Source: an uncultured Anaerolineae bacterium
GTDB lineage: Bacteria > Chloroflexota > Anaerolineae > Anaerolineales > Villigracilaceae
Assembly (NCBI GenBank): GCA_903846015.1
Contig: CAIMZS010000086.1
Coordinates: forward strand, 1 to 34,920
Direction of reading: 5' to 3'
Length of the DNA: 34,920 nucleotides
The stretch's first letter is position 1, and each line of letters opens with the position of its first letter. Shown here piece by piece: positions 23,832 through 32,700 of the stretch. A program made the translations under genes and the position numbers. A model generated the notes under the pieces. The model saw only the letters and a program-made list of their open reading frames with translations. It had not been told where the DNA came from and did not search any database.

Positions 23832-24704
23832 ATGAAAACCACAGCCCAATCCGTTAGGACAGAATCGACCGCATATAAGCTGCGCAAATTCCTTGGAGTA
23901 GCTATTCCACAGTTAATTTTAATGGTTTACACGATCATCGCGCTGTTTCCCATCTTTATGATCGTGATCAACTCATTTAAAGCAAAAAAATATATTTTTG
24001 GTTCACCGTTTTCTCTGCCAACCCCAACCACTTTCGATTTGATTGGATATAAAACGGTGATTGAACGTTCCCATTTTGGAACGTATTTCTCCAACAGTTT
24101 GATTGTGACGATCACTTCGTTGTTATTGACCTTGCTGATTGGCGCGATGGCGGCTTTTGCGTTATCAGAGTATAAATTCAAAGGGAATACCCTTCTGGCG
24201 CTGTACTTGTCTCTGGGTATTATGATCCCTATTCGCCTGGGTACAGTGGGTATTCTGAACTTAATGGTGAGTTTCCAACTGGTCAATACATTGCTTGGGT
24301 TGATCCTGGTCTACATTGCCCAATCGCTGCCGATGACCATTTTTATTCTCAGTTCCTTTATGCGCCAGGTGCCAAAAGAACTCAAAGATGCGGCGCGCAT
24401 CGATGGTGCCAACGAATATCGCATTTTCGGATTGGTCATCCCGCTTGTGCGCCCGGCAATCGGAGCGATTGGTATTTTTACCATGATCCCGATATGGAAC
24501 GATCTCTGGTTCCCCTTGATTCTGGCCCCCAGTGCCCAAACTGCCACGGTTACACTGGGGGTGCAGCAATTCCTGGGTCAATTCGTCAGCGATTGGAATG
24601 CTGTGCTGGCATCTCTGACCCTGGCGATGGTGCCGATTTTGATCATTTATCTGATCTTCTCTCGACAGATGATTCGCAGTATCACCGCGGGAGCTCTCAA
24701 GTAG
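23832..24704 (+). CDS. ABC sugar permease, second membrane subunit (MalG/UgpE type)
   Basis: This 290-residue subunit starts 8 bases after the first permease gene, with GAGG at the preceding stop codon as ribosome binding site. The open frame extends 14 codons upstream into that gene without support. Six membrane helices are predicted. The EAA loop reads KELKDAARIDGANEYRIFGL followed by VIPLVRP. The C-terminus (IIYLIFSRQMIRSITAGALK) is the usual MalG-type ending that contacts the ATPase. A Gfo/Idh/MocA gene begins 53 bases later, and the spacing implies co-transcription. Confidence 0.92.
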   Translation: MKTTAQSVRTESTAYKLRKFLGVAIPQLILMVYTIIALFPIFMIVINSFKAKKYIFGSPFSLPTPTTFDLIGYKTVIERSHFGTYFSNSLIVTITSLLLTLLIGAMAAFALSEYKFKGNTLLALYLSLGIMIPIRLGTVGILNLMVSFQLVNTLLGLILVYIAQSLPMTIFILSSFMRQVPKELKDAARIDGANEYRIFGLVIPLVRPAIGAIGIFTMIPIWNDLWFPLILAPSAQTATVTLGVQQFLGQFVSDWNAVLASLTLAMVPILIIYLIFSRQMIRSITAGALK

Positions 24705-24757
24705 GGGCGAGTCTACCCCGTACATGCTCCCTGTTTGTTGCTTGATAGGAGGCTGGT

Positions 24758-25804
24758 GTGAAAGTTGGAATTGCTGGCGTAGGCTTTATGGGCTCCATCC
24801 ACGCGGCTGGCTGGGCCGAGACTGGCGCTGAAATCGTTGGCTTTGTGGCTGAAACAGTCCAAGAGGCCGAAGGGCTGGCGAAACAGTACCAGGTGAAAAT
24901 ATATCCAGATCTGGTCTCCATGCTGCCGGATGTAGATGTGGTCGATATTTGCACGCCCACACACCTGCACCATGCCATGACCTTGCAGGCGGCTGCAGCT
25001 GGTAAACATGTGGTGTGCGAAAAACCACTGGCACGCACCACTGTTGAGGCTCTGGAAATGATAACTGCCTGCCGAAAAGCGGGTGTTAAGCTGTTGGTTG
25101 CGCATGTTGTGCGCTTCTTCAGCCAATATTCATTGGCAAAATCCAGCGTGGCGCGTGGCGAAATCGGCAAACCAGGCGTTATCCGACTCAGTCGGGGTAG
25201 TTTTCGGCCAAAGAAAGCAGTCGGGAATTGGCTCCTGGACGAAACCAAATCGGGCGGCATCTTAATGGATTTGATGATCCATGATTATGATTATGCGCGT
25301 TGGATTGGCGGGGATGTCGAGAGCGTTTTTGCTAAAAAAGTTACCACTGGACGCCCGGATGCCCCGGTCGATTATGGGTTGGTGATTCTAAAACACCGCA
25401 GTGGGGCGATTTCGCACATTGCCGGTGCCTGGGCTTATCCTCCACCCACTTTTCGCACGCGTTTGGAAATATTCGGTGATGGCGGGTTGATTGAGTTTGA
25501 TTCTTCAGATACTGCGCCAATCCTGAATCTTATTGCTCAACAAGGCAGTGATTCGCCGGATGTAGGTTTGCCCTCCAGCCCGGTTTCCGAAAGTCCTTAT
25601 GCTACCCAGCTTAAAGAGTTTCATGCGGTGTTGTTGGGTGAAAAAGAGCCGCGCATTCTTGCTGAGGATGGCATGGCAGCGGTGCAGATCGCAGAAGCGG
25701 CGCTCCAATCTGCTGCCAATGGAAAAGCAGTTATGCTGACATTGCTTGATTTGTCTGGCAAACCGAATGATGTCAGCCGGCAAGCTGGGGAGGTGTTATC
25801 ATGA
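24758..25804 (+). CDS. Gfo/Idh/MocA oxidoreductase, first copy
   Basis: The gene starts with GTG, 5 bases after a strong AGGAGG (24747-24752), and encodes 348 residues. The N-terminal Rossmann fold has GVGFMG; CEKPLA near residue 90 carries the family lysine of the EKP motif; and MDLMIHDYDYARW holds the HD(x)D catalytic segment. The C-terminal half is the alpha/beta substrate domain (GAISHIAGAW). Members oxidise or reduce a sugar or cyclitol ring carbon with NAD(P). It overlaps the next gene, of the same family, by 4 bases (ATGA), so the two may catalyse an oxidation-reduction pair on the imported sugar. Substrate unknown; inositol, glucose and deoxy-amino sugars are known in the family. Confidence 0.9.
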   Translation: MKVGIAGVGFMGSIHAAGWAETGAEIVGFVAETVQEAEGLAKQYQVKIYPDLVSMLPDVDVVDICTPTHLHHAMTLQAAAAGKHVVCEKPLARTTVEALEMITACRKAGVKLLVAHVVRFFSQYSLAKSSVARGEIGKPGVIRLSRGSFRPKKAVGNWLLDETKSGGILMDLMIHDYDYARWIGGDVESVFAKKVTTGRPDAPVDYGLVILKHRSGAISHIAGAWAYPPPTFRTRLEIFGDGGLIEFDSSDTAPILNLIAQQGSDSPDVGLPSSPVSESPYATQLKEFHAVLLGEKEPRILAEDGMAAVQIAEAALQSAANGKAVMLTLLDLSGKPNDVSRQAGEVLS

Positions 25805-26799
25805 AAATAGGCATTCTGAGTTTTGCTCATCATCATGCCGATGCTTATATTGCCAATTTGCGGGCTATCCCTGGGGTAGAAGTGTGCGGTGTGGCTGATA
25901 TCGACGCGGTGCGCGGGCAGCGTTATGCGCAGGTTAACAGCGTCCCGTTTTATCCCAGTTATGAGGCCTTGCTTGCCAGCAAACCCGACGGTGTGATTAT
26001 CTGCTCCGAAAATGTCAGGCATCTTCCGTTGGTGCAGATGGCTGCCTCCTATAAAGTCAATGTGCTGTGTGAAAAACCTATCGCTACCAATCTTGCAGAT
26101 GCAAAAGCGGTGGTGGATAGCTGCTTAAATGCCGGGGTGCACCTGATGACGGCTTTCCCGATGCGCTTCAGTGCTCCGTTAATGGAGGTCAAGGCCCGGT
26201 TGGACTCTGGGGAATTCGGCCAGGTCTATTGTTTTAATGCCACCAACCAGGGCGAACTTCCCACCAAGCACCGGGCCTGGTTTGTTGACCCCATCCTGGC
26301 GGGTGGTGGAGCCTTGATGGATCACACGGTTCACCTGGTGGATATTATGCGCTGGTACCTGGGCAGCGAGGCTGTTGAAGTTTACGCTCAAACGAATAAA
26401 ATTTTTCACGCGGATGAAGTGGAAGTGGAAACGGGCGGGTTGGAGATGATCACCTTCCAGAATGGTGTGTTTGCCAGTATTGACGCATCCTGGTGCCGCC
26501 CGCCTTATTGGCCCACCTGGGGCGGACTGACCTTTGAAATGGTGACCGAACGAGGCGCTGTGATCGTTGATGGCTTCAAGCAAAACATCACGGTCTACAG
26601 CCACGCCAACCAACGCCCGGTTTGGCAATATTGGGGTTCGGATATGAACCAGGCGATGGTCAGCGAATTCGTATCTGCTATAAAAGCTGATCGTGAACCC
26701 GGTGTTACAGGCATCGACGGCCTGAGAGCTGTGCAGGTTACACTCGCAGCCTATGAGTCAGCTCGCATTGGACAGCCAGTAAAGCTGCCTGTCTCTTGA
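25801..26799 (+). CDS. Gfo/Idh/MocA oxidoreductase, second copy
   Basis: A 332-residue member of the same family whose start overlaps the previous stop. The glycine-rich loop is unusual: GILSFAHHHADAY replaces GxGxxG, a variant I recognise from a Gfo/Idh subgroup. CEKPIA supplies the EKP lysine and MDHTVHLVDIMRW the catalytic histidine segment. PPYWPTWGG and an Asn/Gln-rich strand (SHANQRPVWQYWG) lie in the C-terminal domain. Only distant similarity to the upstream copy is visible, so it is not a recent duplicate. It ends the + strand sugar operon; two dispersed elements and the 52-bp repeat follow. Confidence 0.9.
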   Translation: MKIGILSFAHHHADAYIANLRAIPGVEVCGVADIDAVRGQRYAQVNSVPFYPSYEALLASKPDGVIICSENVRHLPLVQMAASYKVNVLCEKPIATNLADAKAVVDSCLNAGVHLMTAFPMRFSAPLMEVKARLDSGEFGQVYCFNATNQGELPTKHRAWFVDPILAGGGALMDHTVHLVDIMRWYLGSEAVEVYAQTNKIFHADEVEVETGGLEMITFQNGVFASIDASWCRPPYWPTWGGLTFEMVTERGAVIVDGFKQNITVYSHANQRPVWQYWGSDMNQAMVSEFVSAIKADREPGVTGIDGLRAVQVTLAAYESARIGQPVKLPVS

Positions 26800-26817
26800 T
26801 CTTGCTTTAAAATGCGA

Positions 26818-26838
26818 TAGTCCCGGTTCCCACACGAG
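26818..26838 (+). repeat. Dispersed GC-rich element, copy I
   Basis: TAGTCCCGGTTCCCACACGA plus one G is a close match to the family form. It begins the composite repeat that ends at 26917, between two converging genes. Confidence 0.65.
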
Positions 26839-26842
26839 GCGG

Positions 26843-26863
26843 TAGTCTCGGTTCAGACACTCG
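26843..26863 (+). repeat. Dispersed GC-rich element, copy J
   Basis: TAGTCTCGGTTCAGACACTC plus one G follows copy I after 4 bases as a direct repeat. It shares CGGTTCAGAC with the end of the 52-bp repeat. Confidence 0.6.
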
Positions 26864-26865
26864 GA

Positions 26866-26917
26866 CTTGCTCTAATCTGCGTAATCATCTAAATCTGCGT
26901 AAATCTGCGGTTCAGAC
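26866..26917 (+). repeat. 52-bp ATCTGCG-unit repeat, copy 2
   Basis: It differs from 10881-10932 at only 2 of 52 positions, both near the middle. Three AATCTGCG-like units lie inside and the end is CGGTTCAGAC. As in copy 1, two GC-rich elements precede it. Confidence 0.85.
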
Positions 26918-26926
26918 TAGCGCTAT

Positions 26927-28276
26927 CTATCCCAAAGCTAAAACTTCCTCGGCTGCGCGTTGACCTGATTCGATTGCGCCTTCGATGAAGCCCATGCATT
27001 GGCGGGCAGTCTCTGACCCGGCCCAGTGGATGCGCCCGATCGGTTCGCGTAAGGCTGGGCCATGCGTGCTGAGAGTCCCGGTTGGAAATAACGCGATCGG
27101 CGCGCCCCCGCTCCAAGCTTCACCACACCAGTCCATCTCCTGGTAAGCTACGGGTTGTTTGGCTTCGCTGCCAAAGTAAGATGCCAGGCGATCCAGAATG
27201 AGTTTTTTGCGTTCAAGTGGATCGCGGCGATGCCAGGTGCGCGCGAATTTCCCACCCACAAATGCCATCAGGCAGGCTGTTTTTCCGTCTTCGCTGCATT
27301 GATCATAGGTTACAGATACGGGCCCATCGCCGCTGGCGGCCTCACCCGAGAATCCACGCTCACGCCAGAAGGCGCGTTCATAGCGGACGAAAATTTTCAC
27401 AGCAGCGCCCATCGGGGCACGGTTCATCAACTGTTGACGCAAAGCCGGCAGCGGCGGGGTAAAGCTGATTTGGTCGCCGAGCGGAACGGGAACGGCAACA
27501 ATCACTCGACCGGCGCGGAACGTCTTACCGGACGCGCAGGTAACCGTTACGCCGGATTCATCCTGGGCAATGGCGGTAACGGGTTGTCCAAGCAGTACAT
27601 TCTCAGTGCCGACAGAATTCATTAATGCCAGCGAAATGGATTGAGCCCCACCAGAGATGCGGTCGTGTTGAAAACCACCTTCGGTGGATATCAGGTTGTT
27701 CATGCTGCCTGCAGATTTAACATAGGCAAGCATGTGCAGCATGGAAAGTTCGCCGGATTCTGCTCCGAAAATGGTCCGTATGGCCGCATCCATGGTCGCG
27801 CGCGCATCGGCACTCCACATGAATTTTCTGCGTACCGCATCCAATGTGGTGGCATCCCATTCTGATGCCTGGGCATGGTTCCAGGGTGTGGCGATGTCGA
27901 CCCGATTTGCCCATGCATCGATGATCCAGATGGCAAGCTGGATTTGGAGGAGCTTCCAGGGGGCCATGGAAGGGATTGTGCCACGATAAGTGGAGGTGCG
28001 ACCGCGCAGTTCCAGCACTTTGAGACCAGTGTCATAGGTTGGAAAGGTGTGCAGTCCCAATTCTTTTACCAGCGCGTAAACGCGATGCTGGCTTGAGCCG
28101 ATCCATTCGCCACCCCAATCAACTTCGGCGCCATCCAACATACCGCTCCAGGTGCGCCCACCCACTCGCTCCCGGGCTTCCAATACCAGAACGGACGAGC
28201 CTTGTTTCTTGAGTTCGTAGGCAGTGGTCAGGCCGGCAGCGCCGGCTCCGATGATGATATAGTCTGCATCTTGCAT
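26927..28276 (-). CDS. Flavin-containing amine oxidase
   Basis: The start at MQDADYIIIGAGAAGL, with GGAGG 7 bases upstream, gives 449 residues; the frame extends 38 codons further without support. The FAD-binding GAGAAGL loop is followed by LEARERVGGRTWS. The C-terminal half has the amine-oxidase end: GRIHWAGSETARQCMGFIEGAIESG. No signal peptide is seen. Family members oxidise primary or secondary amines to aldehydes with release of ammonia and hydrogen peroxide; some act as amino-acid oxidases. The gene lies 80 bases after an amidohydrolase gene on the same strand, so both may serve breakdown of one nitrogen compound. An oxygen-consuming enzyme beside anaerobic genes suggests exposure to oxygen or another acceptor. 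Confidence 0.88.
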   Translation of the reverse strand: MQDADYIIIGAGAAGLTTAYELKKQGSSVLVLEARERVGGRTWSGMLDGAEVDWGGEWIGSSQHRVYALVKELGLHTFPTYDTGLKVLELRGRTSTYRGTIPSMAPWKLLQIQLAIWIIDAWANRVDIATPWNHAQASEWDATTLDAVRRKFMWSADARATMDAAIRTIFGAESGELSMLHMLAYVKSAGSMNNLISTEGGFQHDRISGGAQSISLALMNSVGTENVLLGQPVTAIAQDESGVTVTCASGKTFRAGRVIVAVPVPLGDQISFTPPLPALRQQLMNRAPMGAAVKIFVRYERAFWRERGFSGEAASGDGPVSVTYDQCSEDGKTACLMAFVGGKFARTWHRRDPLERKKLILDRLASYFGSEAKQPVAYQEMDWCGEAWSGGAPIALFPTGTLSTHGPALREPIGRIHWAGSETARQCMGFIEGAIESGQRAAEEVLALG

Positions 28277-28356
28277 GGGTAAACCTCCAGGTGGGATTAA
28301 TGGCGCCGGCACGGGGCACCGGATTAATTTAATATGGCTATTGTACTCGTCCGGTA

Positions 28357-29583
28357 TTATCTTTTTGATAAATTGAGAACTGTATGGCAAAGCACATTTG
28401 CTCCCGCTTCCAGATCGTCCAGCGAAGTATATTCAGCCGGGCTGTGGCTGATGCCGTTTTTGCTGGGTACGAAAATCATACCAGTGGGACAGTACCTTGC
28501 CATGATGAGGGCATCGTGAACCGCGCCGGACATCATCACGCGATGACGGTAATCGAAATCCTGGGCGGATTGTGTGATGGCGGTGATAATGTCCGGATGA
28601 CAGGCTTCCGGCTGGATACGTGCCAACTGCACTGTATTGATACTGACACCATCCTCGCCTTCGACCCTTTTCAAGAAATCTCCCAGGCGCAGTTCGGCTT
28701 CCATTAAAACGGATTCATCCGAATTTCGCAGGTCAACGCTGAAAACAGCCTTGGCAGGAATCACGTTGATGGCATTCGGCAAGAAAGCAATCGTTCCGCA
28801 GGTGGCACGCTGGTTTTCGCCGAGCGAATTGGCAAGCTCTCTCAGATAAACAATGACGCGCGCTGCTGCCAAACCAGCATCATGGCGCATGGCTGTGGGC
28901 GTTGTTCCGGCATGGTTGGCCTGTCCTTCAATAGTCACTTCCTGCCAGGAGATACCGGTTATCCCAGTCACTACGCCAACGGTAATCTGCTGCTGATCCA
29001 GGACGGGACCCTGCTCGATATGGTATTCCACATAAGCATGCGGGTGGAGGCTGCCGCACAGGAATTCGCCCGCATAGCCGATACGTTTGAGCTCTTCGCC
29101 AAAGTTGCTGCCATCCGTGCCGCGGGCGGCGTAAGCCTGCTTGGGCGACAAAAATCCACAAAAGGCGCGGCTGCCGATCATATCGGTGCGGTAGCGAACA
29201 CCTTCTTCATTTGTGAAAGCGATGACGGCGATAGGTCGCCTGGTTTGGATTTTCTGTTCCTGGATGGTTTCCAGGACTTCAAGCCCGGCCAACACCCCCG
29301 CGGCCCCATCGAAACGTCCGCCCGCTGGGACAGTGTCAATGTGTGAGCCCATCACAACCGGCTCCTCCGCGGTTTTTCCAGGTAGAATGCCGATCAGGTT
29401 GCCAACCTGGTCGATATGGACTTGCAAATTCAATTCTTTCATCCAGCCAACAACCAGATCACGGGCTGCTTTATCTTCATCTGTTAATGCCAATCGGGAA
29501 ACCCCGCCATCCTGGCGCGCGCCAATTTTTGCAAGCTCAGCCAGCCGTTGATCGAAACGAGCTTTGTTGATTTTAAATTCCAT
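28357..29583 (-). CDS. M20-type Zn-dependent amidohydrolase (N-carbamoyl amino acid / allantoate type)
   Basis: A 408-residue cytoplasmic hydrolase of the hydantoinase/carbamoylase family. Two-metal residues are visible: His81 in GSHIDTVPAGG, Asp92 in GRFDGAAG, Glu126/Glu127 in FTNEEG, His188 in YHIEQGPVL and His380 in GISHSPAEYT. The stretch GQANHAGTTP in the middle domain is a family hallmark. Known reactions are hydrolysis of N-carbamoyl-L-amino acids, beta-ureidopropionate and allantoate, all giving CO2 and ammonia. The downstream amine oxidase gene could act on the freed amine. No allantoinase or hydantoinase gene is in the window, so the substrate stays open. Confidence 0.9.
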   Translation of the reverse strand: MEFKINKARFDQRLAELAKIGARQDGGVSRLALTDEDKAARDLVVGWMKELNLQVHIDQVGNLIGILPGKTAEEPVVMGSHIDTVPAGGRFDGAAGVLAGLEVLETIQEQKIQTRRPIAVIAFTNEEGVRYRTDMIGSRAFCGFLSPKQAYAARGTDGSNFGEELKRIGYAGEFLCGSLHPHAYVEYHIEQGPVLDQQQITVGVVTGITGISWQEVTIEGQANHAGTTPTAMRHDAGLAAARVIVYLRELANSLGENQRATCGTIAFLPNAINVIPAKAVFSVDLRNSDESVLMEAELRLGDFLKRVEGEDGVSINTVQLARIQPEACHPDIITAITQSAQDFDYRHRVMMSGAVHDALIMARYCPTGMIFVPSKNGISHSPAEYTSLDDLEAGANVLCHTVLNLSKR

Positions 29584-29657
29584 ATTTAATCTGCAATCAT
29601 CCAGGATGGTTCAGAACCCATTTCCAAAAATCATACCCTATCAGCGATGCTGCACAG

Positions 29658-29663
29658 TATAAT
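29658..29663 (+). promoter_or_regulatory. Candidate -10 box for the activase gene
   Basis: A perfect TATAAT lies about 40 bases before the ATG at 29704, in the divergent 120-base gap. The -35 region is poor, so an activator might be needed. The region upstream (29588-29618) has AATCTGCAATC and GGTTCAGA pieces like the ATCTGCG repeats. Confidence 0.35.
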
Positions 29664-29703
29664 GCAGAAAACTCTTTGGTTGGAAAAACAATCCGGGATC
29701 CTT

Positions 29704-32700
29704 ATGAGCATAAATCCTTATCGACTGGGAATTGATATTGGTTCAACGACAGCAAAAATCGTTTTGCTGAATTCCGATGGAGCAGTGCTATTTTCTGGCT
29801 ACCGGCGGCACAACGCGGAAACCATCGCCACCCTGTTATCCCTACTTCGTGATGCGAAGGAAAAATTGGGGGATGTCCGGGTTGAATTTCTTGTTACTGG
29901 TTCTGCCGGTATGGGGATCGCGGAAACATATGCGCTGCCGTTTATCCAGGAAGTCGTAGCCTCTGCCGAGGTGATTCACCAGCAATATCCTGATGTGCGG
30001 ACGTTGATTGATATCGGCGGCGAGGATGCCAAGATCATTTTTTTTGATGAGCAGTATCGTCCCGATATGCGCATGAATGGTTCTTGCGCTGGGGGAACAG
30101 GTGCATTTATCGATGAGATGGCAACGCTGCTGGGCGTGCCCGTATCAGACCTGGATAATCTCGCCAGCCGCTATACCACCATCTATCCGATGGCTTCGCG
30201 CTGCGGGGTTTTCGCCAAGACCGATTTGCAGAACCTGTTGAGCAGGCAAGTCCCCAAAGAAGATATCGCCGCCTCGGTCTTTCATGCGGTTGTGCTGCAA
30301 ACTCTGGCTACCCTGGCACGCGGGCGGAAAGTCCGTCCCACTTTGCTTTTTAGCGGAGGGCCGTTTACGTTCATGCCATCCCTGAAAAGGGCATTTCTCA
30401 AAGTATTGAACCTGACCGATGAACAGGTTGTCGATGCCGAAGCGCCAGAGTTACTTCCAGCGTTAGGCGCGGCCCTGTCCCCGTCAGTGCCCGTTCTAGC
30501 AGGGTCGATAGAGAATTCGGCGCGCAGGATAGAATCTTTACAGGGGTTGATCGACATTTTAGCGCAGGAAAAGCTTCATGCCCAGGCCCAGGTAAATCGC
30601 CATCCGGCTTTATTCGAGTCACCGGAGCAGCAGCGTGATTGGGTGGAGAATCATAAAGACCATCGCATTGAAAAAGTGGCACTGGCGGATTGTGTCGATG
30701 GGGAGTATTTCCTGGGAATCGACTCGGGTTCGACAACCACAAAAGTGGTCTTGATCGATGTGCAGGGCCGGGTGGCATTCAGTCATTATGCCAACAACGC
30801 TGGAAACTCCATCGATGCGGTTCAGACCGGGCTGGGCAACATCCGCAAGGCCTTTGCCGGGAAAGGATTTTTGCCGCGCATCGCTCGCAGTGTCGTGACA
30901 GGCTACGGAGAGGATTTGATCCGCGCCGGCTTTGGGTTGGATGCTGGTATTGTTGAGACGCTGGCGCATTTTCGGGCAGCGAAGGCTTTCGATCCGGATG
31001 CCACCTTTATTTTAGACATTGGCGGGCAGGATATGAAGGCCATCTTTATCAAAGATGGCCAGATCCAAAACATTGAGATTAATGAGGCTTGTTCGTCGGG
31101 CTGCGGCTCGTTCATCGAGTCGTTTGCGCGTAACATGGGCTATGGGGTGGCGAAATTTGCGCAGCTTGCCTGTCAGGCCGGGGCACCGTACAACCTGGGG
31201 ACACGCTGCACTGTCTTTATGAATTCACGTGTGAAGCAGGCCCTCCGCGAAGGCGCGAAAATTTCCGATATTTCGGCTGGGCTGGCTTATTCAGTCATTA
31301 AAAATGCCCTTCACAAGGTTTTGAAAATCACCAATACGGATATTCTGGGTGAACATATCGTGGTACAGGGCGGCACCTTTCGCAATCCGGCGGTGCAGAT
31401 GGCGCTGGAGAAGCTGATCGGGCGCCCGGTGGTTTGCCCGGATTTGGCGGAGTTGATGGGCGGGTATGGCGCGGCGTTGACAGCGCGTGATGCCTGGTTG
31501 GCGGGTCAGGACGAACCGAGTACCTTTATCGGGCTGGGGGGCATGGATATATCCGCCGATTTGCCAGGGAAATCTTACCAACGCCGCGACATCCGCTGCA
31601 AGGGCTGCGAAAATAAGTGTACCGTCACGAAACTCGGCTTTCCGAATGGCAACAGCTTCTTTTCGGGAAACCGCTGCGAGAAAATCTACTCGAATGCTGG
31701 CAAGGCGGAACGGAAGGGTGTGAATGTTCCCGCACTGAAGGTTGCCCTTCTTTTTGACCGAAAAAATCCATCCATCGATGACGCAAACAGCATAGATTCG
31801 AGCAAAAAACCTGCAAAATCTGTGGGTTTAACGATTGGCATCCCGCGGGTGCTCAACCTGTTCGAGAATTATCCGTTCTGGCACGCGCTTTTCACGGAAT
31901 GCGGCCTCAGGGTGCATCTCTCTTCAGCCTCGAGCAATGCGCTCTACCAGGATGGTGCCGGGCACATCATGTCTGAGAACTTGTGTTTCCCGGGGAAGCT
32001 CGTCAGTGGTCATATTATGGACTTGATTAAGGCGGGCGTTGACCGTATTTTCTACCCAATGGTGTTCTACGAGAAAAACGAATTTACCGATGCCCGCAAT
32101 ACTTATAATTGCCCGGTGGTTTCAGGTTATCCGGATGTGATCCGTTCGGCGATTGATCCACAGCGCAATACTGCCATCCCGCTGGATATGCCCGCTATTA
32201 GCTTCCGTGACGATGACTTGCTGGCGAAGGCCTGTATGGAATACCTCGACAAACTTGGCATTCGATCCAGCGTCATTAAAAGGGCACTAAAAAAAGCACA
32301 CCAGGCGCAGGACGAGTTCAAACGGCAACTTATTGAAATTGGCGCGCAAGTCATCCGTGATTCCGAATTGAACGGGCGCCCGCTGATTTTGCTGATGGGT
32401 AGGCCTTATCACATCGACCCATTGATTAACCACAACATTCCGGAACTGTTGACCGATTTTGGGGTGGATGTAATCACTGAAGACTGCATCCCGATGACAG
32501 GGCAGACGCTGGCCAATCGCCATGTCATGACACAATGGGAGTATCTCAATCGTTATTTCCACGCCGCACATTGGGTCGGAAAGCATGAAAACGTCGAACT
32601 TGTACAGCTAAATTCCTTTGGCTGTGGGCCGGATCCGTTTATTTTGGATGAAGTGCGGGCTATTCTGGCCGAAGATGGTAAAAGACCAACTGTTATCCGC

